Shown: positions 1 to 10,176 of the stretch, in pieces
Layout: every line of letters begins with the position of its first letter
How positions within the stretch are numbered: position 1 is the stretch's first letter
Assembly (NCBI RefSeq): GCF_028687615.1
Contig: NZ_JAQTZU010000010.1
Span: 62,001 to 126,000 of the forward strand
Direction of reading: 5' to 3'
From: Methylovulum sp.
GTDB taxonomy: Bacteria > Pseudomonadota > Gammaproteobacteria > Methylococcales > Methylomonadaceae
Length of the DNA: 64,000 nt
Made by a program: the position numbers and the translations under genes
Notes under the pieces: generated by a model
Databases searched by the model: none
What the model was told of the DNA's origin: nothing
The model's input: only the letters and a program-made list of their open reading frames with translations

Positions 1-141
1 GTCGCCTGCTTTTGCCTGTTTTTTAAGGATGGCAAAAATTAAATCCTGTTTGCGTGATCTGGCGACATTTTCCAGTCCCAAAGACTCGGCGATGTCTATG
101 ACTTCACTGATTTGTTTAAGCTTTAACTCGGTTAGATTCAT
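1..141 (-). CDS. rho: Transcription termination factor Rho, N-terminal part (truncated by window edge)
   Basis: Reverse-strand translation from ATG at 141: MNLTELKLKQISEVIDIAESLGLENVARSRKQDLIFAILKKQAKAGD, typical Rho N-terminus; located downstream of trxA as in E. coli. Confidence 0.9.
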   Translation of the reverse strand, partial: MNLTELKLKQISEVIDIAESLGLENVARSRKQDLIFAILKKQAKAGD

Positions 142-336
142 AAAAAGATAACTTGAAGGAAAGCGGCCGGGACGTGTGGGCCCAACTGCCTACTATAGGA
201 TGGATTGAATGTCAGGGGTGTATAATCGGATGATATGATGAGTGCGCGTGACCACCGCACGGGGGTAAGTATAACTGACGCACCCAGACCCGTCCAACTA
301 TTTGTGGCGGATCTGGATCAAGGGGCGAAGCTAGGT

Positions 337-663
337 TTAGATGTTGTTATCAAGAAATTTGGTAAGTTCTGATTTAGTCAGCGCTCCGACTTTTGTCGCT
401 TCCACTTCGCCGTCCTTAAACAGCATCAGGGTGGGAATGCCGCGTACTCCATAATGTTGTGGAGTTTGTGGGTTTTCATCGATGTTCACTTTTACCACAG
501 TCAGTTTGCCTGCGTATTCTTCGGCAATAGCATCCAGTACAGGGGCGATCATTTTGCAAGGCCCGCACCATTCCGCCCAATAGTCGACCAGGACAGGGCC
601 GGTAGATTTAAGGACTGTTTCGTTAAATTCACTATCACTTACATGAAGGACTGAGTCACTCAC
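337..663 (-). CDS. trxA: Thioredoxin 1 (GTG start likely at 663; ORF track extends to 684)
   Basis: [13 protein letters not shown] active site; neighbours rho and rhlB. Confidence 0.95.
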   Translation of the reverse strand: MSDSVLHVSDSEFNETVLKSTGPVLVDYWAEWCGPCKMIAPVLDAIAEEYAGKLTVVKVNIDENPQTPQHYGVRGIPTLMLFKDGEVEATKVGALTKSELTKFLDNNI

Positions 664-778
664 ACTAATTCTCCAACAATTCAAAATGTAAAACTATAGG
701 AGGCTTGGCAACGTGAGTCAATCAATTTTTAGGCCCTGCCATTTCAACCTAAGAGCGTTTTACGATATGCTATAGCCC

Positions 779-2155
779 ATGAAACAGACACATCTTACCG
801 AAACCCGATTTAGCAACCTCGAATTATCTGGCAGTATTCTCCGAAGCCTGGACGATGCCGGCTTTAATTACTGCACGCCGATTCAGGATAAGGCGTTGCC
901 TTTACTGCTACGCGACAAAGACATAGCCGGACAGGCACAAACCGGAACCGGAAAAACCGCGACGTTTTTACTGGCCACTTTTCAATATCTCATCAATGAT
1001 GGCGGTGATGAACCGGCAGACGTTGAATATGATGAATATGATGAATATGGCGAAGAGAAAGAGATAATATCCGCACCTGTCGCCGTCTTCGCCGATAAAA
1101 ATATCAACAATCCGCGGGCAATTATCCTCGCCCCGACCCGCGAACTGGCGATCCAGATCCACAAGGATGCGTTATTGCTGGGCAAGCATCTGGATTTGAA
1201 GTTCGCGTTGATTTACGGCGGTACTGATTATGAAAAACAGCGCGACAAAATAAAATCCAATGTCGATATTATTATCGGGACGCCCGGGCGGATCATTGAT
1301 TTTTATAAGCAAAAAGTGTTTACCTTAGAGCATGTCAAAGTCACCGTAATGGATGAAGCTGACCGTATGTTTGATTTGGGCTTTATCAAGGACATCCGCT
1401 ATTTGCTCAACCGTATGCCATCGCCGGACAAGCGTCTGAATATGTTGTTTTCAGCCACCTTGTCTTATAAAGTCACGGAGCTGGCTTACGAACACATGAA
1501 CAATCCGGTGCTGATCCGTATCGAAAGCGAAGAAGTCACGTCCAAAGCCATAGAGCAAAGCGCGTATTGCCCGTCTAACGAGCAGAAGCTGCCGTTGCTC
1601 ATCGGTATCCTCAACCATTATCAGCCGCTACGCAGCATCATTTTTGTCAACACCAAGCGTTGCGCCGAACTGCTGGATGATACGCTCAATGCCAATGGCT
1701 ATAAAACCGCCGCCCTGAGTGGCGATGTGCCGCAAGATAAACGCCAGCGCTTATTGAATGATTTTCAGGAAAACCGTATCCGCTTATTGATTGCGACGGA
1801 TGTTGCCGCCAGAGGGCTGCATATCGCCGATGTGTCGCATGTGTTCAATTACGATTTGCCGCAAGATGTGGAAGATTATGTGCATAGGATAGGCCGCACC
1901 GCCCGCTTTGGCGCCAGTGGCGAGGCGATCAGTTTTGTCTGTGAGCAATACGCGTATTCCATGCCCGACATTGAAGACTATATCGGGCAAAAAATTCCCG
2001 TGAAAGCGATTCCGAAGGCGTTGCTTGCCGAAGTCATCGTACCGGAAAGGAAAATACGGGAATATAAACCGATGTCTGGCGACAAGCGTCCAGACCGTAG
2101 CAAAAAGCCTTACAAACCTAAAGCCCGTCCATCAACTCCCGAAAATCCTCAATAG
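779..2155 (+). CDS. rhlB: DEAD-box ATP-dependent RNA helicase RhlB-like
   Basis: AQTGTGKT, PTRELA, DEAD, SAT, HRIGRTAR motifs; divergent from trxA-rho. Confidence 0.9.
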   Translation: MKQTHLTETRFSNLELSGSILRSLDDAGFNYCTPIQDKALPLLLRDKDIAGQAQTGTGKTATFLLATFQYLINDGGDEPADVEYDEYDEYGEEKEIISAPVAVFADKNINNPRAIILAPTRELAIQIHKDALLLGKHLDLKFALIYGGTDYEKQRDKIKSNVDIIIGTPGRIIDFYKQKVFTLEHVKVTVMDEADRMFDLGFIKDIRYLLNRMPSPDKRLNMLFSATLSYKVTELAYEHMNNPVLIRIESEEVTSKAIEQSAYCPSNEQKLPLLIGILNHYQPLRSIIFVNTKRCAELLDDTLNANGYKTAALSGDVPQDKRQRLLNDFQENRIRLLIATDVAARGLHIADVSHVFNYDLPQDVEDYVHRIGRTARFGASGEAISFVCEQYAYSMPDIEDYIGQKIPVKAIPKALLAEVIVPERKIREYKPMSGDKRPDRSKKPYKPKARPSTPENPQ

Positions 2156-2774
2156 CCAAAAATCCGTCAATATCGCGTTTGGGCTGTTGGCTATCGGGCT
2201 TGGCGACGGCGATCAGGTGTTCAATTCCGAATTGCCGTGCCGACGCCAGCACGGCAAGATTGTCGTCAACAAACAAGGTTGTGTTTTTTGTAAATGGCTG
2301 TTGCTGCTGCAACAATGACCAAAATCCTGATTGTTCTTTGGCGACACCCAAGTCATGCGAACAGATAATGCCGTCAAAAAACTGCTGTAAACAGGTTTTT
2401 TGCATTTTTATCTCCAAGCCGTCACGATGTGCATTCGTCACTAAATACACCGATTTTGACGATGACTGGACTTTTTCCAAAAATTCCGTGACATGTGGCA
2501 ATACGGTGATCAAGCCGGCGATTTCGGCTTTTAAGCCAGCAATATCCAGTTTTAAAGCATCGCTCCAATAATCCAGGCAATACCATTCCAATTGCCCTTC
2601 CATCATTTTAAAGCGCGGGATTAATTGCTGTTTGGCTTCCGCCGCCGTCACCCCTTGTTGCTCGGCAAATTTCTGCGGCACAAATTCCTTCCAGAAATGG
2701 TTGTCGAAGTTCAAGTCCAGCAAGGTACCGTCCATATCCAACATCACGGTATCAATTTTGTTCCAATCTATCAT
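2118..2774 (-). CDS. yrfG: HAD-family nucleotidase, YrfG-like (GMP/IMP nucleotidase)
   Basis: MLDMDGTLLDLNFDN...VTNAHRDGL...FVDDN HAD motifs; overlaps rhlB 3' end convergently. Confidence 0.75.
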   Translation of the reverse strand: MIDWNKIDTVMLDMDGTLLDLNFDNHFWKEFVPQKFAEQQGVTAAEAKQQLIPRFKMMEGQLEWYCLDYWSDALKLDIAGLKAEIAGLITVLPHVTEFLEKVQSSSKSVYLVTNAHRDGLEIKMQKTCLQQFFDGIICSHDLGVAKEQSGFWSLLQQQQPFTKNTTLFVDDNLAVLASARQFGIEHLIAVAKPDSQQPKRDIDGFLAIEDFRELMDGL

Positions 2775-2817
2775 AAGAGTGCGTTATAGTTAGGTTACTG
2801 ACTTAAAAAATATTTCG

Positions 2818-3375
2818 ATGACAGAAAAACCGACCATCCTCACCAAAACCACTGTTGCTAAAAGCCGGTTATTCAGGATTGAATCACTGGAAATACAATT
2901 TAGCAATGGCGAGTTACGCCAATATGAACGCTTGGCAAGAAGCGGTATGGGGGGCGCGGTTTTGGTCATCCCGATGTTGGATAACGCCACTGTTTTGTTG
3001 ATCCGCGAGTATTCGGCGGGTACACACCGTTATGAATTGGGCTTGCCCAAGGGCAAAGTCGATGCGGGCGAGTCATTTTTCGAGGCCGCCAACCGCGAAC
3101 TGAAAGAAGAAGTCGGCTTTGGCGCGAGGAATTTATGCCGGTTAAGCACCTTCTCCATCGCCCCCGCTTATCTGGAGCACACCACGGAAATCATCCTCGC
3201 CCAAGATTTATACGCCGAAAAATTGCTGGGGGATGAACCCGAAGAATTGGAAGTGGTGGCCTGGAAACTTGCCGATATTAACGATTTATTGGCAACGGGG
3301 GAATGTTCCGAAGCCCGTTCCATCGCCGCCTTGTTTATGGCGAGGGAGTACTTACAACAATTTTCTGCCGATTAA
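2818..3375 (+). CDS. nudE: NUDIX hydrolase, ADP compounds hydrolase NudE-like
   Basis: Nudix box GLPKGKVDAGESFFEAANRELKEEVGFGA; next to yrfG-like gene as in enterics. Confidence 0.85.
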   Translation: MTEKPTILTKTTVAKSRLFRIESLEIQFSNGELRQYERLARSGMGGAVLVIPMLDNATVLLIREYSAGTHRYELGLPKGKVDAGESFFEAANRELKEEVGFGARNLCRLSTFSIAPAYLEHTTEIILAQDLYAEKLLGDEPEELEVVAWKLADINDLLATGECSEARSIAALFMAREYLQQFSAD

Positions 3376-3458
3376 ATCCAACGATCAAATATTCCGCCCC
3401 CTACGTCAAAACTGATAATATCCCTTCAGCGATGTTATCAGTACGGTGCCAACTCCAC

Positions 3459-5156
3459 TTACAAACGATACAAGGGTTCTAACGGGCTATCTTCTTTCCC
3501 CGCCAACTTAGCCCTCGCTTGGTTTTCAGTAAAGGTCTGGAACAAACGCTTGCCTTCCCATTCGTGGGCGTCTTTGCCATATAACGCTTGATTCAACAAT
3601 AAAATTTCATCACGCAGACGCGCTTCACAAAACGTCGCAACTGCCCCTAGGCTAGTGGCCTTAAATTGTAATTGCCCCCATGCCAACAAGGCTGATTTTG
3701 CCGCTGTGGCATCGTTCGCGGCACAGGCTTTTTTCAAGCGGTTCACCACGTCCTTCAAGCGAATTTCCCGCGCCAGGCTGGCTTCATCTGGCAACACTTT
3801 GTCTACAGCTTTCCTGCTTAAAAAATATCCCAGTGTTGCCAGCCAGACCAAACCCAAGCCTAAAGCCACCCAAGGCCAGTAATTGGCGGGGGAGGCTTGC
3901 GTTAAGACAACAGGCGCAGGTGCTTGGGTTTTTTCGGCTTGGCTGCTTGGGGCCGGCGTGGTGGTAACGGGTGGCGCAGGCATATCGGCACCGGCAGCCG
4001 CAGTCAGCACGGTTTCAGGGATATGTGCGGTTTCCATTTGTTGGCTTTGGGTGTTAAACCAAGGGATATTGATGGCTGGCAAGGTGATCTGGCCCGCTTG
4101 GGAAGGGATCAGCGCGATTTTTTCTTCCTTGAAAGCCGTCAGGCCATTGCTGGTTTTATTTTCTTTCAATACCGGTTGGTCAGGATAAGTTTTTACGCTG
4201 CCGTCGATTTTGCTGGCGTTCAATTCCGGCAATTGCCCGACGGTGACGCCTTTGGCTTGGATGCTCAAGGTGCGCGTCAAGGGTTCGCCGACTTTCATTT
4301 GCGTGATGTCGCCAGACCATTCCTGTTTTAACTCCAGTTGCTCGGCGGGCAACCAATGCTGCCCGCTTGCCGTAGCGGGAGCGGGTTTGACATCCAGTGT
4401 CACCGCTTGCGATTCCACCCGTTTGGCTTTCGCCATTTGCGAATTGAAAAAACTGTTATAAATCGAGCGGCTGATAGTCAGGACTTCGGCGGTCAACACT
4501 AGCGGCTTGATGGTCAATTTACCGCTTTTTTGTGGAAACACGGCATATTTACGCTCGGTGACCGAATAACTCACACCGTTGACCTGCGTGTTGTAGTTGC
4601 TGTCATCACCGAGTTTTTCAATCACGGCATCCGCCAATTCAGGCTCGGACAATTGCGCCCTGGCTATATCAACACGCGTGTAAACCCGCAAGGTGTAAAT
4701 GATTTGTGCCTGGATATAAGCGTCAGTTGGCGTGGCTTCAACTTTTAAGAACAACTCTTCGTTGCTAGTTGCGCCGCCTTGCTTGCTGTCTTGAAGCACT
4801 TGCACGGGTACAGGCGACGTGACATCATCACCAAAATGGATGGCCGGAATTTCCAGATTGCCCGCCGATTTTGCCATGACATTTAGCGTCCATTGGATGG
4901 TTTTGCTGGTTTGTCCATTCACCCAAGACGAACTGCTGGCCTGATTTTGATGCAGTATCGAAAAATCCTGTTCCAGCGGGCTAAAATCAGGGTCATCATC
5001 CGGGTCTTCTTTGGCGGTGAAAATGACCTGGAACGAGTCATTCAGATTGACCGGATTGCGGTCTACGGTGACTTGGATTTGGGCTGCTAAGGCGTAGGGG
5101 CTGATGGTTAGCAATAATAGCCAACTCAATAGCATAAAAGGTTTGATTAATGACAT
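3459..5156 (-). CDS. BatD-like (oxygen tolerance) membrane protein
   Basis: Signal peptide, VTVDRNPVNLNDSFQVIFTA N-terminus, proline-rich linker and C-terminal TM, typical of BatD family. Confidence 0.8.
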   Translation of the reverse strand: MSLIKPFMLLSWLLLLTISPYALAAQIQVTVDRNPVNLNDSFQVIFTAKEDPDDDPDFSPLEQDFSILHQNQASSSSWVNGQTSKTIQWTLNVMAKSAGNLEIPAIHFGDDVTSPVPVQVLQDSKQGGATSNEELFLKVEATPTDAYIQAQIIYTLRVYTRVDIARAQLSEPELADAVIEKLGDDSNYNTQVNGVSYSVTERKYAVFPQKSGKLTIKPLVLTAEVLTISRSIYNSFFNSQMAKAKRVESQAVTLDVKPAPATASGQHWLPAEQLELKQEWSGDITQMKVGEPLTRTLSIQAKGVTVGQLPELNASKIDGSVKTYPDQPVLKENKTSNGLTAFKEEKIALIPSQAGQITLPAINIPWFNTQSQQMETAHIPETVLTAAAGADMPAPPVTTTPAPSSQAEKTQAPAPVVLTQASPANYWPWVALGLGLVWLATLGYFLSRKAVDKVLPDEASLAREIRLKDVVNRLKKACAANDATAAKSALLAWGQLQFKATSLGAVATFCEARLRDEILLLNQALYGKDAHEWEGKRLFQTFTENQARAKLAGKEDSPLEPLYRL

Positions 5157-5159
5157 AGT

Positions 5160-6278
5160 TTATTCTTCTGCTTCCACATTAAATTCAACACGGCTTTGCA
5201 ACACAATTTCTTCTATAACGCTTGTGCCATTGCCCGACTCAAGCACTTGCTGGAATATTTCAACAAGTTTAGGAATATTGATTATCTCTTCTATGGATTC
5301 AATATATTTTTTTACAATCGCTTTGATTTGATATTTTGCTTCCGCTTGATGGCTGATTTTTTCTATTATTGCATCAGTCGATTCGTTGGTTTTGACAACA
5401 AATGTGACGGGATATCTTTGGACTTTGTCTACATCCAGAAAATATTTTCCTGCATCAACTGTTTCGGTCACTTGAAAAAATCTACCCAGCGGTTTCATGA
5501 CAAAATCTATACCGCCATCATTGGCATTCGTCCGGCCTGTTTTGTAGAGGGTTAAGGCATCTTCAACAAGTTCTTCAAGTGACCATCCCCAATAAATCCG
5601 TTGATCGGCATAATGCTGTTTTAGGATGGCAAAGCTGACAATTTCAAAAATTCGCGCATCCACATTGGGGCGCAATAAGCCCTGTATGAACTGGATCGCT
5701 TTCTCTGGCGATTTTTCCTGAACATCTATGATTTCTTGGCAATAAACCATAAATTCCGAAAATGCACTCTTCCGCGCTTGGATATACGCATCAATAATTT
5801 CATGGATTGCAGCGGCAAGATTAAATGTAACTTTGTCGAATTGGACAGAAATGAACTTCTCATTAAGCCAATAGCGGTTACTTTCCGCATCACGAATGAC
5901 GGGCAAATACTCACAAACCGGAAAATATTTTTTGAATTCTTCATTTAGGCGATGGTTTAGCGCGTGATTTTGCAGCTTGCTCCCAAATGGCAATTCACGT
6001 TGGCGGCGCAATAAATCAGTGAATTTCGCGCCTTCATAGTCCGCATAACCACCCTTGTTGGCAAATCCACCGTTTAGGTAGTCTTCTACCAAAACATAAA
6101 TCGCATAGTGATTGGCAAATCCCGCACGTGATTTTGAACCACGATTTGCCGCTTTGGTTTTGAGATTTAGATATTGGATCATCACGCTGGTGTTTAAAAT
6201 TGCTTTACCTTGGTTTTCAAAATGACGGTCAAGAATCGCAAGCAAGGTATCGGTAAAATGGTGTTCAGGAATTGACAC
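5160..6278 (-). CDS. Candidate type II restriction endonuclease partner of adjacent methylase
   Basis: Overlaps the methylase ORF by 14 bp; C-terminal GGIDF-x-FFQVTE stretch resembles a variant PD-(D/E)XK core. Confidence 0.65.
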   Translation of the reverse strand: MSIPEHHFTDTLLAILDRHFENQGKAILNTSVMIQYLNLKTKAANRGSKSRAGFANHYAIYVLVEDYLNGGFANKGGYADYEGAKFTDLLRRQRELPFGSKLQNHALNHRLNEEFKKYFPVCEYLPVIRDAESNRYWLNEKFISVQFDKVTFNLAAAIHEIIDAYIQARKSAFSEFMVYCQEIIDVQEKSPEKAIQFIQGLLRPNVDARIFEIVSFAILKQHYADQRIYWGWSLEELVEDALTLYKTGRTNANDGGIDFVMKPLGRFFQVTETVDAGKYFLDVDKVQRYPVTFVVKTNESTDAIIEKISHQAEAKYQIKAIVKKYIESIEEIINIPKLVEIFQQVLESGNGTSVIEEIVLQSRVEFNVEAEE

Positions 6279-7143
6279 TAAAAATATCCCCTGTCATATC
6301 AATCCGCTTTATTCCTCGGCCATTTTGGATTTTGGTGTTTTTCTTGGGCTTAGCCAAATTCTCGCCTTGATAATCCAATAAGCCCAGGACACGCCGTAAA
6401 CCAATTTTTAAATAGTCTTCTTGTGATTCGATACTAATCGACTTCCGTCCCAAGGCTTTTGCCACGGCGGCGGTCGTAAATGTCCCGGAAAAAGGATCAA
6501 GTACGGTGTCGCCTACATTGCTGCTGGCGCGGATGATACGTTCAAGCAAGGCTTCTGGTTTTTGGGAAGGATGGTTTTCGTACTCATCCATCCGATATCT
6601 GACCCGCGAAAAATCCCAAACATTGCCTGGCACTTTTTGTGTGTTGTAGGGTTTTGGCACATCACCTCGATAATCAATCAATCCCCGTTTTGCACCCGTT
6701 TTTGCTTCAACGAGAATATCATCGGCATTAAAAGTATAGGCATTGGGATTCTTAACGCAATGCAAAATAGGCTCATACATAGAGCCGTAGTATTTTTTTG
6801 CCTGGACTCCTGAACTGTCATAAGACCAAATAATGCGGCTGAGGACAGTCAGCCTTTCCCTAACATAAAGGTCAAAATAGGGCATGGCTTGGGTGCTGGT
6901 CATCAAGTACATTGTTCCTGTAGGCTTAAGCACCCTGATGCATTCATCAAGCCATTGATAAGCCCAAGCAGCATAGTCAGCATCCGAAGGCCAACGGTCA
7001 TCAAATGCCGCGAATTTTTTGCCGATATTGTAAGGGGGATCAACAAAAATAAGGTCTACAGAGTTGTCTTCGATTTTTTTCCGTAGGACATCCAAGGCAT
7101 TGCCGTGATGGATACTGTGGCTTTGAATTTCGTATTTGTCCAT
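6265..7143 (-). CDS. Adenine-specific DNA methyltransferase, beta class, YhdJ-like
   Basis: DLIFVDPPYNIGKKF motif IV precedes DPFSGTFTT motif I; IWSYDSSGVQAKKYYGSMYEPIL and YNTQKVPGNVWDF strongly recall E. coli YhdJ (ATGCAT methylase). Start at MDKYEIQ. Confidence 0.85.
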   Translation of the reverse strand: MDKYEIQSHSIHHGNALDVLRKKIEDNSVDLIFVDPPYNIGKKFAAFDDRWPSDADYAAWAYQWLDECIRVLKPTGTMYLMTSTQAMPYFDLYVRERLTVLSRIIWSYDSSGVQAKKYYGSMYEPILHCVKNPNAYTFNADDILVEAKTGAKRGLIDYRGDVPKPYNTQKVPGNVWDFSRVRYRMDEYENHPSQKPEALLERIIRASSNVGDTVLDPFSGTFTTAAVAKALGRKSISIESQEDYLKIGLRRVLGLLDYQGENLAKPKKNTKIQNGRGIKRIDMTGDIFSVNS

Positions 7144-7147
7144 AGGA

Positions 7148-8605
7148 TCATTCACTATGCGATTGGAATGGATCAATAACCAACGGCAACATCTTCCCCG
7201 CATTCAAAATCCCATTCGGGTCAAACTGCTTTTGTATCGCCCGCATTAAATCCAAAGAATTGGCATCCAGTTCCCTATCGACGAAATCGCGTTTTTCTAA
7301 GCCCACACCATGTTCGCCAGACAATGTGCCGTTCAATTTCAGCACTAGCGAAAACACTTCGTCCAGACACTGGTGCGCCCTCGCGCTTTGTTCGGGATCG
7401 TCTGGGTCAAGCAAGAGATTGACGTGGATATTGCCGTTGCCGGCATGGCCAAAATTGATGATCGGCAATTGGTAGTGTTTGGACAATTCGTCCAGCCCTG
7501 CAATCAGCGTCGGGATTTCGGTGACGGGAACGACGACATCTTCATTGATTTTCTTCGGCGCGACTTTCCGCAAGGCGGGCGATAAGGCTTTGCGGGTTTG
7601 CCACAGGGCGGCGACTTCCTCCTTGGTTTGCGCGACGCGGATGTCCAGCAATCCGTCGTTCCTGGCACTGTCGGCGACTTTTTGTGCGGCGGAGTCCAAG
7701 CCATCGAGCTGCCCGTCCACTTCCATCATCAAAATCGCCCCTGCGTTTTCGGGCAAATCACAGGTGGAATATTGCCGGATCATGTTGATGGCGTTGCCGT
7801 CGATGAATTCCAAGGCGCACGGCACGACAGGCTGCGCCATAATCGCGGCGACGGCTTGGGCGGCGGCAAACACGTCTTTATACACGGCGCGTAGGGTTTT
7901 GGTGGCTTCCGGCAGCGGCGTGAGTTTAAGCGTGGCTTCGGTGATGACCGCCAAAGTGCCTTCCGAGCCGATAATCAGCCGCGTCAAATCCAGCCCGACC
8001 ACGCCTTTGCTGGTGAACACGCCGACTTTGATTTCCTTGCCCGCACCCGTGACGGCGCGTAGACCCAGCGTGTTTTCGCGTGGCGTACCGTATTTCACGG
8101 CGCGAGGCCCGGCGGAGTTGTAAGCGAGATTGCCGCCGATGCTGCAAAACGCCGCGCTGGTCGGGTCGGGTGGCCAGAAAAAGCCTTTTTTCTTCACAAA
8201 ATCTTGCACTTGCTGGTTGGTGATGCCGGGCTGGACACGGATGTAACGGTTATCGGGCGAGAATTCCAAGACTTGGTTCATGCGCTCCATTGACATGACC
8301 AAACCGCCTTTGAGCGGCACGGTCGCGCCCGTGGTTCCCGTACCGCGTCCACGGGCGGTCAGCGGCACTAAGTAGTCATTGCAGACGGCGACGGTGGCGG
8401 CGACTTGCCCGTGCGTGGTCGGGAACACCACCGCTTGCGGCGGCACATGGCGGCGGCTGTTGTCGTAGCCGTAAGTCCAGCAATCTTCCGGTTGGGTCAG
8501 CAAGTCGCTGGCGGCAAAAATCCGCGCCAAAGCCGCAACAAAACCAGCGGGCAAAGGCGGCAGGTCAATCGAGGTATTCAAAGACGGTGACGATTTGTTT
8601 GACAT
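7148..8605 (-). CDS. FAD-binding oxidase, GlcD/D-lactate dehydrogenase family
   Basis: RGRGTGTTGATVPLKGG, IGSEGTLAVITEATLKL, HAGNGNIHVN, GEHGVGLEKR motifs. Confidence 0.9.
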   Translation of the reverse strand: MSNKSSPSLNTSIDLPPLPAGFVAALARIFAASDLLTQPEDCWTYGYDNSRRHVPPQAVVFPTTHGQVAATVAVCNDYLVPLTARGRGTGTTGATVPLKGGLVMSMERMNQVLEFSPDNRYIRVQPGITNQQVQDFVKKKGFFWPPDPTSAAFCSIGGNLAYNSAGPRAVKYGTPRENTLGLRAVTGAGKEIKVGVFTSKGVVGLDLTRLIIGSEGTLAVITEATLKLTPLPEATKTLRAVYKDVFAAAQAVAAIMAQPVVPCALEFIDGNAINMIRQYSTCDLPENAGAILMMEVDGQLDGLDSAAQKVADSARNDGLLDIRVAQTKEEVAALWQTRKALSPALRKVAPKKINEDVVVPVTEIPTLIAGLDELSKHYQLPIINFGHAGNGNIHVNLLLDPDDPEQSARAHQCLDEVFSLVLKLNGTLSGEHGVGLEKRDFVDRELDANSLDLMRAIQKQFDPNGILNAGKMLPLVIDPFQSHSE

Positions 8606-9158
8606 GGGGTTGGTATCTAATCAAATTGATGGCGACAGTGCCTTCGTTGCGATGGACTTTACCCATCAGGTAAACCATGCCGTTTTCAACGTAAGCTTTG
8701 ACCATTGCCGGATTAAAGCCTTGCAGGGTGCGGATTTTGTCCAGCGCGGCGCGGATATTGTCCGCCAGTTCCGCGTCGCTGGCACGGGAATGCAGGTCGC
8801 TAGGGTAGGCGATGGCGATTTTGTTGTGCACCAGTTTCACATTGTCCACCAAGCGGATGATGCCGATGATTTTAGTGCGTAAGGCTTCAGTCGGTGCTTC
8901 GCCTGTCACCAACGCCGCGCCGTTGAAAGCGTGGACGTTGATATGGGTGAGTTCCTGCAATTCTTTATCGCTGATCAATTCATCGTAACTATCCGCTTCA
9001 ATCGCCTGGTCAGTGATGATGGCTACACGGCTACGGCGGCCCTGGGCGAGTTCGGAGGCCAATTCCACTTCGTTGATAGGCGTGGTGGTGCAGCCGTTGA
9101 GGGCGGATAATGCAGCAAATAAGAGCAAAAGTTGTTTCATGGCGCACCTTGATTTCAT
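8565..9158 (-). CDS. BON-domain lipoprotein, YraP/DolP-like
   Basis: Lipobox LNGCTT; two BON-like repeats; cluster with diaA/yraN-like genes. Confidence 0.8.
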   Translation of the reverse strand: MKSRCAMKQLLLLFAALSALNGCTTTPINEVELASELAQGRRSRVAIITDQAIEADSYDELISDKELQELTHINVHAFNGAALVTGEAPTEALRTKIIGIIRLVDNVKLVHNKIAIAYPSDLHSRASDAELADNIRAALDKIRTLQGFNPAMVKAYVENGMVYLMGKVHRNEGTVAINLIRYQPHVKQIVTVFEYLD

Positions 9159-9187
9159 ATTCGACCTGTCGGTCTCGTGTTAGTAAA

Positions 9188-9772
9188 TTAACCAAATAGT
9201 TGATGGTCTATTAAATCACAAAGGCAATGGGTGATCAGAATGTGGATTTCCTGGATATGGGCGCGGGAGTCGCTAGGCACGCGAATTTCTATGTCCACTT
9301 CATTCAATAACGGCGAAATCTTGCCGCCATCGTTGCCCGTCAATGCGACGACGGATATGTCCTTGTCATGCGCCACGGTAATGGCTTTAGCAAGGTTGGC
9401 GGCGTTATGGCTATCGCAATAAACGACCAGTATATCGCCGCTTTGTCCCAAGGCGCGTAGTTGTTTGGCGAAAATTTCATCAAAATGATGGTCATTGGCA
9501 ATGCCTGTCAAAATCACGGCATCGCTGTTCAGTCCGATCACCGGCAAAGACGGGCGGTCACGTTCATATTGGTTGAGTAAGGCCGACGCCAGCAATTGTG
9601 CGGTGGCGGCGGAACGTCCATTGCCGCAAGCGAAGATTTTTCTATCATTCAACAGCGTGGAAACCAAGCGTTGCGAAGCGTATTCAATCAGCTCGCATAA
9701 GCTGCCCAGGGTTTGCTGCTGGCATTGGATGCTATCTGAGAAATGGTTGATGATTCTGTCTTGTAAGCTCAT
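9188..9772 (-). CDS. SIS-domain phosphoheptose isomerase / DiaA-like protein
   Basis: ACGNGRSAATAQLLASALLNQYERDRPSLPVIGL; start likely MSLQDRI at 9772. Confidence 0.85.
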   Translation of the reverse strand: MSLQDRIINHFSDSIQCQQQTLGSLCELIEYASQRLVSTLLNDRKIFACGNGRSAATAQLLASALLNQYERDRPSLPVIGLNSDAVILTGIANDHHFDEIFAKQLRALGQSGDILVVYCDSHNAANLAKAITVAHDKDISVVALTGNDGGKISPLLNEVDIEIRVPSDSRAHIQEIHILITHCLCDLIDHQLFG

Positions 9773-9813
9773 GGGGTGACTATTCAATGAATGTGCCGGA
9801 AGGTAGGCAGGCA

Positions 9814-10176
9814 TCAAAACGCATTTTTTATCCAATCCAGTTGCCCGTTACCGGATAAGGCAACCACGTCAAAACGCAGTGGTGGATTAATTTTGTTTGC
9901 TGCCAGATAGGTTTGTGTGGCGGCTATTATACGCGATTGCTTGGCGGGTGTGATGCTCTCGGCGGCACTGCCGAAATGGTCGGATTTGCGGTATCTGACT
10001 TCGACAATCACCAAAGTGTGCTGATCCTGCATGACCAAATCCAGCTCGCCATGTTTACAGCGGAAATTGCGGCAAACCAGTTGCAGGCCCTGTTCCCGTA
10101 AATGAATCAAAGCCCGTTCTTCGGCTTGTTCGCCAGTTAGCAGATGGGAGGCTTTGGATGTACGAAATAGACACAT
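9814..10176 (-). CDS. YraN-family (UPF0102) putative endonuclease
   Basis: EERALIHLREQGLQLVCRNFRCKHGELDLVMQD...VIVEVRYRKSDHFGSAAESI signature. Confidence 0.88.
   Translation of the reverse strand: MCLFRTSKASHLLTGEQAEERALIHLREQGLQLVCRNFRCKHGELDLVMQDQHTLVIVEVRYRKSDHFGSAAESITPAKQSRIIAATQTYLAANKINPPLRFDVVALSGNGQLDWIKNAF

Noticed and set aside
3411-3446. Hairpin actgataa...ttatcagt as a terminator
   Set aside because: Only an 8-bp AT-rich stem without a U-tract; plausible but not supportable.
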